A model generated the notes under the pieces. The model did no database searches, was not told where the DNA came from, and saw only the letters and a list, made by a program, of their open reading frames with translations. Positions 8,245 through 26,310 of a DNA stretch of 64,000 nucleotides are shown one piece after another. The first letter of the stretch is position 1; each line of letters starts with the position of its first letter. The stretch is from an uncultured Collinsella sp. GTDB taxonomy: Bacteria; Actinomycetota; Coriobacteriia; Coriobacteriales; Coriobacteriaceae. The DNA is taken from contig CAUEPS010000001.1 in NCBI GenBank assembly GCA_959019775.1, positions 62,001-126,000 of the forward strand, given 5' to 3'. The position numbers and the translations under genes were made by a program.

Positions 8245-8322
8245 GATATACATACATCTACCTGCGCGTTTTCTGTCGAAAAACTTTGCTACTCCAAAAA
8301 CTCAATCGCGTCAAGGCTTTTC

Positions 8323-8350
8323 TTGCCCAACGGTCGGTACCTGATAAACT
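8323..8350 (+). promoter_or_regulatory. candidate rpoB promoter
   Basis: TTGCCC at 8323-8328 and TAAACT at 8345-8350, 16 bp apart, are the best promoter-like pair upstream of rpoB. A separate promoter is needed because galU is terminated. Confidence 0.4.
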
Positions 8351-8423
8351 ATTAGGTTGCGATAACTGGCGAAGCTATGCCTCGCCAACCCACCGAGCAT
8401 TTCCGTGAAGGAGGAAAAACCTG

Positions 8424-11915
<3,492 letters not shown>

Positions 11916-11921
11916 TTGACT

Positions 11922-16400
<4,479 letters not shown>

Positions 16401-16426
16401 TTTCCTAGTACGTTAACCGCCCTTCC

Positions 16427-16463
16427 AAAGACCCGCTTCCCAACAGGGAAGCGGGTCTTTTTT
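16427..16463 (+). terminator. terminator after rpoBC
   Basis: A 15-bp perfect stem, 16427-16441 with 16446-16460 (AAAGACCCGCTTCCC), loop AACA, then a T-run. Confidence 0.92.
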
Positions 16464-16469
16464 GTGAAG

Positions 16470-16511
16470 AAAACCTGCCAAAAAGGGACAGGTTTATTTT
16501 GGTAGGTTTTT
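16470..16511 (-). repeat. CCTGTCCC-type palindromic repeat, copy 1
   Basis: A sequence of about 42 bp with inverted ends (AAACCTGCCAAAAA and TTTTGGTAGGTTTTT) and an internal GGGACAGGTTTA. It is the reverse complement of the copies at 18273 and 44576. It lies directly after the rpoC terminator. Confidence 0.75.
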
Positions 16512-16524
16512 CCTGCTTGAATTT

Positions 16525-16552
16525 GAAACATTTCGTCCGGCCAGAGCGTATC
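16525..16552 (+). promoter_or_regulatory. candidate ECF-type autoregulated promoter
   Basis: GAAAC at 16525-16529 and CGTAT at 16547-16551, 17 bp apart, fit the AAC/CGT style of promoters used by ECF sigma factors. They stand just upstream of such a gene, so autoregulation is plausible. Confidence 0.4.
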
Positions 16553-16600
16553 TATGGTGAGGACCTCATCAAGAATCAGTACCGTCACCGGGAGGTGATT

Positions 16601-17119
16601 ATGGAAGAACAAGCATTTAGACAGGCGGTCGAAGATCACCGAGATGTCGTGTTTCGGATCGCATTGACGTATCTGCGCGATCGCGCCGATGCCGATGATG
16701 TTGCCCAAGATGTCTTTCTTAAGCTGCTCAAAAGCTATACGCAATTTGAGAGTTGGGAGCATCTTCGTCGATGGCTTATCCGGGTCACGATCAATGAATG
16801 CAAATCGCTTTTTCGAAAGCCATGGAGGCGCGTGGAGGATATTGAGAGTCTGACCGACTCGCTTTCGACGGCACCGGAGGAAACCAAGGATGTCCTGCTC
16901 GACGTCATGTGCCTTCCGGAACGATTCCGTGTTCCCATCGTGCTCTATTACTATCTGGGCTTTTCGACTTCAGAGATTGCCGAGTTATTGCATGTGCCGG
17001 CCGCGACTGTTCGAACGCGTTTAGCACGCGGCCGATCAAAGCTTAAGTTCATCCTGGAGGAGGGCGACCGTGAAATCCAATCAAATCAAGCAGGCCTTCG
17101 AGTCCGTCCAAGCCGATAG
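16601..17119 (+). CDS. ECF-family RNA polymerase sigma factor
   Basis: A 172-residue group 4 sigma factor that would redirect RNA polymerase to a small regulon. Region 2 spans about 10-75, with DADDVAQDVFLKLLKS (region 2.2) and LRRWLIRVTINECKSLFRK (2.3-2.4). Region 4 spans about 105-160, with LPERFRVPIVLYYYLGFSTSEIAELLHVPAATVRTRLARGRSKL as its helix-turn-helix. I start at 16601 because GGGAGGTGAT lies directly upstream. Its 3' end overlaps the next gene by 50 bases, indicating coupled translation with the membrane partner that probably inhibits it. Confidence 0.92.
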   Translation: MEEQAFRQAVEDHRDVVFRIALTYLRDRADADDVAQDVFLKLLKSYTQFESWEHLRRWLIRVTINECKSLFRKPWRRVEDIESLTDSLSTAPEETKDVLLDVMCLPERFRVPIVLYYYLGFSTSEIAELLHVPAATVRTRLARGRSKLKFILEEGDREIQSNQAGLRVRPSR

Positions 17120-18146
17120 CGATCTTGCTGACCGTGTTCTTTATGCCGCTGCTGGTGAGCCGCTTCGCCGAAAGGGTCACGCGAAGCCTCTGTATGTTGC
17201 CGTGATCGGATGCCTTGCCGGAGTGCTGGCGACCGGAGGGGTCGCCTACGCCGTCGTCAATTCCAGCTATTTTGCCTCTGCCTGGGGAAACCACGGCAAC
17301 GGGGATTCCATTACCTGGACCAACGGCGGCTCATCGGGAACTAAATATACCTACACCAGAGAGTTTGGCGATGGCATCGCGCCCCAAAGCCTGGAAGGCG
17401 CAGTCCAGGAGGTTAATCTGTCCGTCGAGGGCAACGGCTATACGCTTGATATCCATGAGATGGCAATCGACCAAAACGGCTGCGGAGCCGTGACGTTTAC
17501 GTTGTCCAATCCAAATGGAGTTAACTACTACAAGCCAGCAGCAGAGATTGGCGAACTTGTTCTCTATGGTGAAGAAGAGCAGGGCATCGGCACGCCCGAT
17601 ATGAAGTTCGGCGAGGAATGGCCTGACACACGCAGCACAATTGATAAGGACACATCAAGCGATACTGTCATTAATGGCACGATGTACTTTGCCGCTATGG
17701 ATCGCGAGCGAGATTTGCAACATGCTGTCACCTGGAATATCCATTGGACCGAGGGTGAAGGTGAGAGTGCGAGGCGGTTTGAGGCGTCGACACCCGAGTT
17801 CAATATTGGAGCGTACGTCGATACAAAGGAACTCCGCTCCGGTGACTCGCCTCTTGAGATTAGCCCGTTTTCCATCCAGACGCACATCGATGATTTGGGC
17901 TATGAAGCAGTTGATAATAAGCTGACCGTCAGCTACAAGGATGGATCGGAGCAGATTATCGAAGATGACGACGCAGGGCTGTTCAACTTATATTTTTCTT
18001 ATGCGCGCAATAGCGGAGAGAACATCTGGGTGCCAACGAAGTTGATTGATGTCGATCAAGTTGTCTCGGTAACGCTTGAGGGCACGAGGTACACGTCAAC
18101 AGGAGAGACCGAAACAGAAGTACCCTTTACCATCGTTTATTCGTAA
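17070..18146 (+). CDS. membrane anti-sigma factor, probable (DUF4179-like)
   Basis: This 358-residue protein has a short cytoplasmic N-terminus (about 1-40, KSNQIKQAFESVQADSDLADRVL), one hydrophobic membrane segment (LYVAVIGCLAGVLATGGVAYAVV, about 42-64) and a large extracytoplasmic domain of about 290 residues rich in Gly, Thr, Asp and Glu. The N-terminal part would hold the sigma factor at the membrane. The outer domain would sense an unknown signal. It starts with GTG behind GGAGGAGGG, inside the end of the sigma gene. I infer the role from topology and from the overlap with the sigma gene; the exact family is less certain. Confidence 0.75.
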   Translation: MKSNQIKQAFESVQADSDLADRVLYAAAGEPLRRKGHAKPLYVAVIGCLAGVLATGGVAYAVVNSSYFASAWGNHGNGDSITWTNGGSSGTKYTYTREFGDGIAPQSLEGAVQEVNLSVEGNGYTLDIHEMAIDQNGCGAVTFTLSNPNGVNYYKPAAEIGELVLYGEEEQGIGTPDMKFGEEWPDTRSTIDKDTSSDTVINGTMYFAAMDRERDLQHAVTWNIHWTEGEGESARRFEASTPEFNIGAYVDTKELRSGDSPLEISPFSIQTHIDDLGYEAVDNKLTVSYKDGSEQIIEDDDAGLFNLYFSYARNSGENIWVPTKLIDVDQVVSVTLEGTRYTSTGETETEVPFTIVYS

Positions 18147-18152
18147 AGTCTG

Positions 18153-18184
18153 GGCCGCTTCCCAAGGGGGGAAGCGGCCTTTTT
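18153..18184 (+). terminator. terminator after the sigma/anti-sigma pair
   Basis: GGCCGCTTCCC (18153-18163) pairs with GGGAAGCGGCC (18169-18179) and is followed by TTTTT. Confidence 0.92.
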
Positions 18185-18272
18185 AGCGTTATATGGACGA
18201 GTGGATTGGACGTTATTCGTCTGATTCTCGGAAGAACGTGGCAAATGGATGCGGATCACCGTGAAGAGTGGC

Positions 18273-18322
18273 GTTTTCCCAGATAAAACCGACCGAAATA
18301 AACCTGTCCCTTTTTGGCAGGG
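18273..18322 (+). repeat. CCTGTCCC-type repeat, copy 2
   Basis: Contains CCCAGATAAAACC, then AAATAAACCTGTCCC and TTTTTGGCAGG. It matches the copy at 44576 closely, including the CCCAGATAAAAC lead, and matches the reverse complement of 16470-16511. Confidence 0.75.
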
Positions 18323-18345
18323 AACGTTGCCCCGACGAGCACGTC

Positions 18346-18484
18346 GGATTCCCGGGCCGGGCGGCACAGGGGTTAAGTTTGTCGCGAGTTCCGCACGAGC
18401 CGGAGGCCACTTAATGTGGCCTCCGTGCGAGCCAGGACTGTAGAGCAGCAAACTTAACCCCTGTGCCGCCCGGACCGGGAATCC
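18346..18484. repeat. composite palindromic element, copy 2
   Basis: Arms 18346-18381 and 18449-18484 are complementary at 35 of 36 positions. They enclose a 67-nt core, 18382-18448, which begins TCGCGAGTTCCGCACGAG and ends GGACTGTAGAGCAG. The core itself contains a hairpin around GGCCACTTAATGTGGCC. Copy 3 has the same core with few changes and unrelated arms. Confidence 0.92.
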
Positions 18485-18568
18485 GCCCACGCGCACAGAA
18501 GGGGATTCCTTTTGTGTAGGCTTTGCGGAAATGTGGGTATTTTAGGATACGCCCGGCGGCGTGGTCTG

Positions 18569-18597
18569 TTGACGACACAGCTAACGCCACGTATCCT
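18569..18597 (+). promoter_or_regulatory. rpsL operon promoter
   Basis: TTGACG at 18569-18574, exactly 17 bp, and TATCCT at 18592-18597. It lies about 95 bp upstream of the rpsL start and downstream of the palindromic element. Confidence 0.6.
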
Positions 18598-18690
18598 ATC
18601 GAACTGCGTGTTTCGTAGGGGGATGCTGACCCCTCGATTCAAGCCGTTGCACTTTACAGAAAGCTGGAATCATTCGAGAAGGAGTACGCT

Positions 18691-19068
18691 TTGCCTACTA
18701 TTAACCAGCTGGTTCGCCAGGGCCGTCGTTCCGTGCCCAAGAAGTCCAAGAACGCTGCTCTGCAGCACAACTCCCAGAAGCGCGGCGTGTGCACCCGCGT
18801 CTTCACCACGAGCCCCAAGAAGCCGAACTCGGCTCTTCGTAAGGTTGCCCGTGTTCGCCTTGTCAACGGCATCGAAGTTACCGCTTACATCCCGGGTGAG
18901 GGCCACAACCTGCAGGAGCACTCCATCGTGCTCGTCCGCGGCGGTCGTGTCCGTGACCTCCCTGGTGTCCGTTATCACGTCATCCGTGGCGCCTACGACG
19001 CTGCTCCGGTCCAGAACCGTATGCAGGCCCGTTCCAAGTACGGTGCTAAGCGCCCCAAGGCCAAATAA
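18691..19068 (+). CDS. rpsL: 30S ribosomal protein S12
   Basis: A 125-residue protein of the decoding centre that helps control translational accuracy. It starts with TTG, supported by GAAGGAG 9 bases upstream and by the normal N-terminus PTINQLVR. TTSPKKPNSALRKV carries the conserved Lys43. The second streptomycin-related position, usually Lys in RVKDLPGVRYH, is Arg88 here (RVRDLPGVRYH, codon CGT at 18952). It is the first gene of rpsL-rpsG-fusA-rpsJ. Confidence 0.97.
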   Translation: MPTINQLVRQGRRSVPKKSKNAALQHNSQKRGVCTRVFTTSPKKPNSALRKVARVRLVNGIEVTAYIPGEGHNLQEHSIVLVRGGRVRDLPGVRYHVIRGAYDAAPVQNRMQARSKYGAKRPKAK

Positions 19069-19141
19069 GCCAGATAACGTTTTGATACTTTCGCCGTGTG
19101 CCGCCTAAGCGCCGCACGGTAGACACTTAAGGAGATTTCAC

Positions 19142-19615
19142 ATGCCGCGTCGTGCAGCAGCTAATCGTCGTGAGGTTCAGCCTGACGCCGTTTACAACAA
19201 CCGCCTGGTGACTCAGCTCATCAACAAGGTCCTTCTTGACGGCAAGAAGGCCACCGCTGAGCGCATCGTTTACACCGCTTTCGAGATCGTTGCCGAGAAG
19301 TCCGAGGGTGGCGACGCTCTCGCTACCTTCAAGAAGGCTATGGACAACGTCAAGCCCACGCTCGAGGTTAAGCCCAAGCGTGTCGGTGGCGCTACCTATC
19401 AGGTCCCGATGGAGGTTAACTCCCGTCGTTCCACCGCTCTGGGTATCCGCTGGATCGTCAACTTCTCCCGCGCTCGCAAGGAGAAGACCATGGCCGAGCG
19501 TCTCGCCAACGAGATTCTCGACGCCTCCAACGGCCTGGGCGCTTCCGTCAAGAAGCGTGAGGACGTCTTCAAGATGGCCGAGGCCAACCGCGCGTTCTCT
19601 CACTATCGTTGGTAA
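19142..19615 (+). CDS. rpsG: 30S ribosomal protein S7
   Basis: A 157-residue primary binder of the 16S rRNA 3' domain that also contacts E-site tRNA. The N-terminus PRRAAANRREVQPDAVYNNRLVTQLINKVLLDGKK and the C-terminus EANRAFSHYRW are typical. Length is as expected (156 in most bacteria). The ATG at 19142 follows AAGGAG. It lies between rpsL and fusA in the str operon. In other bacteria S7 represses its own operon; no such site was identified here. Confidence 0.97.
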   Translation: MPRRAAANRREVQPDAVYNNRLVTQLINKVLLDGKKATAERIVYTAFEIVAEKSEGGDALATFKKAMDNVKPTLEVKPKRVGGATYQVPMEVNSRRSTALGIRWIVNFSRARKEKTMAERLANEILDASNGLGASVKKREDVFKMAEANRAFSHYRW

Positions 19616-19634
19616 GTTAAGGTAAGGAACTAAC

Positions 19635-21734
<2,100 letters not shown>

Positions 21735-21794
21735 GTTCGAGCTCCCTGTTACGTAATCCGCGAGAACATCTCTCGCACTCTTTGGAGGTTTAAG

Positions 21795-22103
21795 TTGGCT
21801 ACCCAGAAGATCCGCATTCGCCTCAAGGGCTATGATCACGAGGTCGTCGATCAGTCCGCGAAGCTCATCGTCGAGACCGCTCAGAAGACCGGCGCTCGCG
21901 TTTCCGGTCCTGTCCCCCTGCCCACCGAGCGCAACCTGTACACGGTTATCCGCTCGCCGCACGTGAACAAGGACTCCCGTGAGCAGTTCGAGATGCGCAC
22001 CCACAAGCGCCTCATCGACATCCTCGACCCCACCTCGGGCACCGTTGATTCGCTCATGCGTCTCGACCTCCCCGCTGGCGTCGACATCGACATCAAGCTC
22101 TAA
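21795..22103 (+). CDS. rpsJ: 30S ribosomal protein S10
   Basis: A 102-residue protein of the small-subunit head; in other bacteria it is also the NusE antitermination partner. The sequence QKIRIRLKGYDHEVVDQSAKLIVETAQKTGA is diagnostic, with RTHKRLIDIL further on. It starts with TTG behind TTTGGAGG. In most genomes rpsJ opens the S10 operon. Here it closes the str operon, and rplC is about 14 kb downstream. Confidence 0.97.
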   Translation: MATQKIRIRLKGYDHEVVDQSAKLIVETAQKTGARVSGPVPLPTERNLYTVIRSPHVNKDSREQFEMRTHKRLIDILDPTSGTVDSLMRLDLPAGVDIDIKL

Positions 22104-22126
22104 GCGATATCGCTCATAGCTTACAG

Positions 22127-22165
22127 AGCCTCGCTGCCATTACGGTAGCGGGGCCCTTTTGTTTT
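22127..22165 (+). terminator. terminator after rpsJ
   Basis: The stem GCCTCGCTGCC / GGTAGCGGGGC, with G-T pairs, is followed by CCTTTTGTTTT. It ends the rpsL-rpsJ operon. Confidence 0.75.
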
Positions 22166-22218
22166 GAATGGTGGCCTTGGGGCCCGGGTAATGCGGCCGA
22201 ATGGGTGGCTGTGGCGCC

Positions 22219-22995
22219 TTATTTACCCATGGGGCGCAGGGATGCCTCCTCAAAATGGAAGGCACGCAAGTCGTCTTCCGTCTCGATGCATGCGCGACCA
22301 AAGGCATCGACGGTTTTAAAGACGCCTCGCGCCATCTCGTCTCCAGCGGGGGAGCGGGCGATAACGTGCTCCCCGATCCAATTGAGGTGAGCGACATATT
22401 CGCCGTGGACGGGCGCGAGCGGTCCGGTGTTTTCTTTCATGGCGTCGAGCAGATCTGCCCACGCGTCCACAGCGTTTACGACGGTGTAATAGACCTCCTT
22501 GAGTAGCACATCGACGGCGGGAACATTCTCGTTGAGGTCCGAGAGACCGATTGCCGGCAGGCCGCCATCGGGAACCTCCGAAGGCACATAGTTCACATTG
22601 ACGCCAATGCCGCAGACGGCGAAAGGTTTGCCTTCGTTATCGTGTGCGGCCTCGACCAGAATGCCGCCGAGCTTGCGTCCTCGCGCGACCAGATCGTTGG
22701 GCCATTTGAGGCCAACCTCGTTTGCAAGACCCTGATTTTCGAGCGCCTCGAGCACCGCTAGGCCGCTGACGGCGGCAAGACCAGAGTACTTTGCAGGATT
22801 AACGCATGGACGCAGGACAATCGAAAGCAATAGGTTGCCGGCGGTTGAATCCCACTTGTGGCCGCGCCGGCCGCGTCCTGCAGTCTGAGCCCGGGCGGCA
22901 AGTCCTGTGCCGTGCGGCGCTCCTTGTTTTCCTGCTTCGAGCAGGTCATCGTTGGTCGATCCGGTTACGTCGACTATCGTTAATTTGGCATCCAT
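22219..22995 (-). CDS. birA: biotin-[acetyl-CoA-carboxylase] ligase
   Basis: A 258-residue class I biotin protein ligase without the N-terminal DNA-binding domain. It activates biotin with ATP and attaches it to the AccB lysine. AGRGRRGHKWDS (about residues 45-56) is the biotinyl-AMP loop (GRGRxG type), KWPNDL (about 100) contacts the ligand, and a small C-terminal SH3-like domain follows. I use the ATG at 22995, where AGGAGGT stands upstream, instead of the longer open frame. The gene is divergent from the fatty-acid operon that encodes its likely substrate, AccB. Confidence 0.92.
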   Translation of the reverse strand: MDAKLTIVDVTGSTNDDLLEAGKQGAPHGTGLAARAQTAGRGRRGHKWDSTAGNLLLSIVLRPCVNPAKYSGLAAVSGLAVLEALENQGLANEVGLKWPNDLVARGRKLGGILVEAAHDNEGKPFAVCGIGVNVNYVPSEVPDGGLPAIGLSDLNENVPAVDVLLKEVYYTVVNAVDAWADLLDAMKENTGPLAPVHGEYVAHLNWIGEHVIARSPAGDEMARGVFKTVDAFGRACIETEDDLRAFHFEEASLRPMGK

Positions 22996-23090
22996 AGCGG
23001 CTGCTACCTCCTTAATGAATAAGTGAATAACGCAATGGTGTCGTGAGGCAGACACAATGTGAAGCCTTTGTCGCATTTGGACAATTTAAT

Positions 23091-23154
23091 GTTAACACGT
23101 CAACAATGACTGAAATGCGCTATCCTCTCTTGGTCGATGTAAACACGTCAACAA
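23091..23154. promoter_or_regulatory. direct-repeat operator between birA and fabH
   Basis: Two copies of GTWAACACGTCAACAA, at 23091-23106 and 23139-23154, match at 15 of 16 bases and lie 48 bp apart in the divergent promoter region. TATCCT at 23121-23126 between them may be the fabH -10 box. They probably bind a lipid-synthesis regulator that is not encoded nearby. Confidence 0.55.
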
Positions 23155-23171
23155 CTCAAAGGAGGCTAGTG

Positions 23172-24131
23172 ATGGGTTTCACGATTCTTGGAACAGGCTC
23201 GGCGCTTCCTAAGCGCAGTGTTTCCAATGACGAGCTGTCCGAGTTCCTCGATACCTCGGATGAGTGGATTTTTACCCGCACTGGTATCAAGAGCCGCCAC
23301 GTCTGCACCACCGAGTCACTTGACGACCTTGCCGTAGCGGCGAGCGAGCGGGCACTCCAGGTGTCCGGAATCGACGCGAGCCAGCTGGATCTGATCGTCT
23401 GCTCGACGACGACGGGTGACCACCTTGTTCCCGCCGAAGCGTGTGCCGTTGCCGAGCGACTAAGCGCGACGTGCCCTGCCTTCGATGTCTCGGCGGCCTG
23501 CGCCGGCTTCGTATTTGCGCTCGATGTCGCCGAGGGCTATATCGAGCGCGGTCGTGCCGAGCGCGTGCTTATCGTTGCTGCCGAGCAGATGACGCGCGCG
23601 CTCGACTGGACCGACCGCGCCACCTGTGTGCTCTTTGGCGATGGGGCAGGCGCCGCAGTGATTGGGGCTGGGGGAGACAACCCCCTTGCTGTTGAGCTTT
23701 CGACGGCGGCCGACGTCGAGACGTTGCGCGTTCCCGGTCTGGTCGGAACCTCGCCGTTCAAGGCTTCCGCAGATAGCGAGAGCGTGCTGTCCATGAATGG
23801 CCGCCGCGTGTTCAAGTTCGGCGTCAACGCCATCTGCGACACGGTCCATAAGCTTGCGGGCGATGCGGGCATTTCGGTCGAAGACATCGACCATTTTGTA
23901 TTCCATCAGGCTAACGAACGAATCCTGAGTCAGGCGGTCAAGCGCCTCGGCGTGCCAGATGAGCGCGTGGTTCGAACGCTGCGCGAGACCGGCAACATTT
24001 CGAGCGCCTGCATTCCCTTTGCGCTTGACCGTCTGGCACGCACCGACGCACTGAATGCGGGCGACACCATCGCCCTCGTTGGATTTGGCGCCGGTCTGGA
24101 TATAGGTGGCTATCTGCTTCGTTGGAAGTAG
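23172..24131 (+). CDS. fabH: beta-ketoacyl-ACP synthase III
   Basis: This 319-residue thiolase-fold enzyme starts fatty-acid synthesis by condensing acetyl-CoA, or a branched primer, with malonyl-ACP. The catalytic triad is visible: Cys110 in SAACAGFVFAL, His245 in FHQAN and Asn275 in ETGNISSACIP. The closing GFGAGLDIG is also typical. I use the ATG at 23172 with GGAGG 6 bases upstream, not the longer frame. It is the first gene of an operon of ten genes running to 32345. Confidence 0.96.
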   Translation: MGFTILGTGSALPKRSVSNDELSEFLDTSDEWIFTRTGIKSRHVCTTESLDDLAVAASERALQVSGIDASQLDLIVCSTTTGDHLVPAEACAVAERLSATCPAFDVSAACAGFVFALDVAEGYIERGRAERVLIVAAEQMTRALDWTDRATCVLFGDGAGAAVIGAGGDNPLAVELSTAADVETLRVPGLVGTSPFKASADSESVLSMNGRRVFKFGVNAICDTVHKLAGDAGISVEDIDHFVFHQANERILSQAVKRLGVPDERVVRTLRETGNISSACIPFALDRLARTDALNAGDTIALVGFGAGLDIGGYLLRWK

Positions 24132-24182
24132 TCGCACATAGGAAATAAAAACGCCCTAGGGCACAACCAAAGGAGAACTACC

Positions 24183-24419
24183 ATGGCAGATCAGAAGACC
24201 TTCGAGCGCGTTTGCGACGTTATCCGCGAGACCGCTGGTCTTGACGACGTTGAGATGAAGCCCGAGTCCACGCTCGAGGAGATTGGTCTCGACAGCCTGG
24301 GCACCGTCGAGATCCTCGTCGCCGTCGAGGACGAGTTTGGCATCCAGCTCGATACCGAGGAGAACCCCAAGACGGTCGGCGAGTTCGCCGATACGGTCGA
24401 GGCGGCATTGGAGAAGTAG
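24183..24419 (+). CDS. acpP: acyl carrier protein
   Basis: A 78-residue acidic helical protein. Ser38 in GLDSLG receives the phosphopantetheine arm that carries growing acyl chains between the Fab enzymes. Helix II (SLGTVEILVAVEDEFGI) is the usual interaction surface. The GGAGAAC ribosome site precedes the ATG. It is second in the fab operon, with fabK starting two bases after its stop. Confidence 0.96.
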   Translation: MADQKTFERVCDVIRETAGLDDVEMKPESTLEEIGLDSLGTVEILVAVEDEFGIQLDTEENPKTVGEFADTVEAALEK

Positions 24420-24421
24420 AG

Positions 24422-25366
24422 ATGCTCAAGACTCCTCTCTGCGATCTGCTCGGCATCGAAAAGCCCGTGTTCCAGGGCGGTATGGCCTGGATTGCCGATG
24501 CCCCGCTGGCGTCCGCAGTGTCCGAGGCGGGTGGCTTAGGCATCATTGCGGCCATGAACGCCGACGCCAACTGGCTGCGCGACCAGATTCACGAGCTGCG
24601 CGCCAGGACGGATAAGCCCTTTGGCGTCAACGTCATGCTCATGAGCCCGTTCGCCGACGAGGTTGCACAGGTCGTGATTGACGAGCGAGTGCCGGTCGTC
24701 GTGACGGGCGCCGGCAATCCCGCCAAGTACATGAAGGCGTGGAACGAGGCGGGCATCAAGGTCATCCCGGTCGTTGCCTCGGTGGCGCTGGCGCGCCTCG
24801 TGGCACGTCGTGGAGCCACGGCGGTTGTTGCCGAGGGTACCGAATCGGGCGGCCATATTGGCGAGACCTCGACGATGGCACTGGTGCCGCAGGTCGTCGA
24901 TGCGGTTGACATTCCCGTCGTGGCCGCCGGCGGTATTGCCGACGGCCGCGGCGTGGCGGCCGCCTTTATGCTGGGCGCCGAAGGCGTGCAAGTGGGTACG
25001 CGCTTTCTGGTCGCAGACGAGTGCACCGTCTCGGAGCAGTACAAAGAGATGGTCCTGAAGGCCAACGACACTTCAACGCGTGCGACCGGTCGCTCGACGG
25101 GACATCCAGTGCGCGCCCTCAAGAGCCCCTTCACCAACGCCTATGCCAAGAGCGAGGGTTCCGGCGCGAGTGCCGAGGAGCTCGGTGCTATGGGAACCGG
25201 TGCGCTGCGTAAGGCCGCCAAGGACGGCAACTACGAAGAGGGTTCGTTTTTGTGTGGACAGATTGCCGGCATGGTTAGCGAGCGCCAGAGCGCACGCGAA
25301 ATCGTTGACGATCTGGTCGATGGCGCCGAGCGCGTCCTGAAGGGTGCGTCCGCATGGGTAGCGTAG
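24422..25366 (+). CDS. fabK: enoyl-ACP reductase II (FMN-dependent)
   Basis: A 314-residue TIM-barrel flavoprotein of the FabK/nitronate monooxygenase family that performs the last reduction of each elongation cycle. Visible parts are the N-terminal PVFQGGMAWIADAPLASAVSEAGG, VTGAGNPAKYM, AEGTESGGHIGE (active-site loop with His, about residues 140-151) and the phosphate-binding AAGGIADGRG and GVQVGTRFL. Placement between acpP and fabD makes the FabK role more likely than nitronate monooxygenase. FabK is insensitive to triclosan in other bacteria. No fabI or fabL is seen in the window. Confidence 0.93.
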   Translation: MLKTPLCDLLGIEKPVFQGGMAWIADAPLASAVSEAGGLGIIAAMNADANWLRDQIHELRARTDKPFGVNVMLMSPFADEVAQVVIDERVPVVVTGAGNPAKYMKAWNEAGIKVIPVVASVALARLVARRGATAVVAEGTESGGHIGETSTMALVPQVVDAVDIPVVAAGGIADGRGVAAAFMLGAEGVQVGTRFLVADECTVSEQYKEMVLKANDTSTRATGRSTGHPVRALKSPFTNAYAKSEGSGASAEELGAMGTGALRKAAKDGNYEEGSFLCGQIAGMVSERQSAREIVDDLVDGAERVLKGASAWVA

Positions 25367-26280
25367 CGTTTCTGTTTGCCGGCCAGGGTGCCCAACACCC
25401 CGCGATGGGCGTCGACCTGATCGAGACATCGCCGGCGGCCGCCGAGGTGTTCACCATTGCCGATGAGGTGCGCCCGGGGACGAGCGAGCAGTGCCGGAGC
25501 GCCTCCAAGGAGGAGCTCTCGCAGACCGAGAACACGCAGCCGTGCGTGTTCGTTCACGACCTGGCAGCGGCTGCCGCCCTGCGTGAGCGCGGCGTGGTAC
25601 CTGCCGCCTGTGCGGGATTCTCGCTGGGCGAGGTCGCCGCGCTCACCTTTGCGGGGGCGTTCGATACGCGAGCGGGCTTTGAGCTCGTGTGCGAGCGCGC
25701 GGCGCTGATGGCCGCGGCTGCCGAGCGCCATCCGGGCGGCATGCGCGCCGTCATCAAGCTCGATGCGGCGCAAGTCGAGGGCCTGGCAAAACAGGCCGGC
25801 GAGGACTGCTGGCCAGTCAACTACAACAGCCCACAGCAGACGGTTGTGGCCGGAGCGCCCGATGCGCTGCAGACCCTCGACGTCCTAGTAAAAGAGGCTG
25901 GCGGCCGCGCCATGAAGGTCGCGGTGTCGGGTGCATTTCATAGCCCCTATATGGCCGAGGCGACCTGTGGCCTTGCCGCATATATTGAGGCCGGTCACGC
26001 GCCGTCCCCGTTGCTCATTCCTGTTTTGGCAAATATGACAGCGGCGCCCTATCCGGCGGATCCCCAGACGGCATCGGATGTCTTGGCCAATCAGGTGAGC
26101 CATGCCGTACGCTGGGTCGATACGCTGCATGCTCTGCAGGATCAAGGCATCGACACATTTATTGAGGTCGGCCCCGGCAAAACGCTGTCCGGCCTGGTCA
26201 AGCGTACGCTGAGCGACGTTCGTGTGTATTCGTGCGAGACGGCCGAGCTGGTCGCAGCTATTGCCGACGAGCTCGCATAG
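25354..26280 (+). CDS. fabD: malonyl-CoA-ACP transacylase
   Basis: A 308-residue enzyme moving malonyl groups from CoA to ACP. FLFAGQGAQHPAMG opens the protein (oxyanion region), GFSLGE contains the nucleophile Ser90, GAFHSPYM near residue 195 supplies the active-site His, and VGPGKTLSGLVKR is the late family motif. The start overlaps the end of fabK by 13 bases, indicating translational coupling. Confidence 0.95.
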   Translation: MGSVAFLFAGQGAQHPAMGVDLIETSPAAAEVFTIADEVRPGTSEQCRSASKEELSQTENTQPCVFVHDLAAAAALRERGVVPAACAGFSLGEVAALTFAGAFDTRAGFELVCERAALMAAAAERHPGGMRAVIKLDAAQVEGLAKQAGEDCWPVNYNSPQQTVVAGAPDALQTLDVLVKEAGGRAMKVAVSGAFHSPYMAEATCGLAAYIEAGHAPSPLLIPVLANMTAAPYPADPQTASDVLANQVSHAVRWVDTLHALQDQGIDTFIEVGPGKTLSGLVKRTLSDVRVYSCETAELVAAIADELA

Positions 26281-26310
26281 TCCACAGGGCTGTAACCCGA
26301 AAGGAATGAC

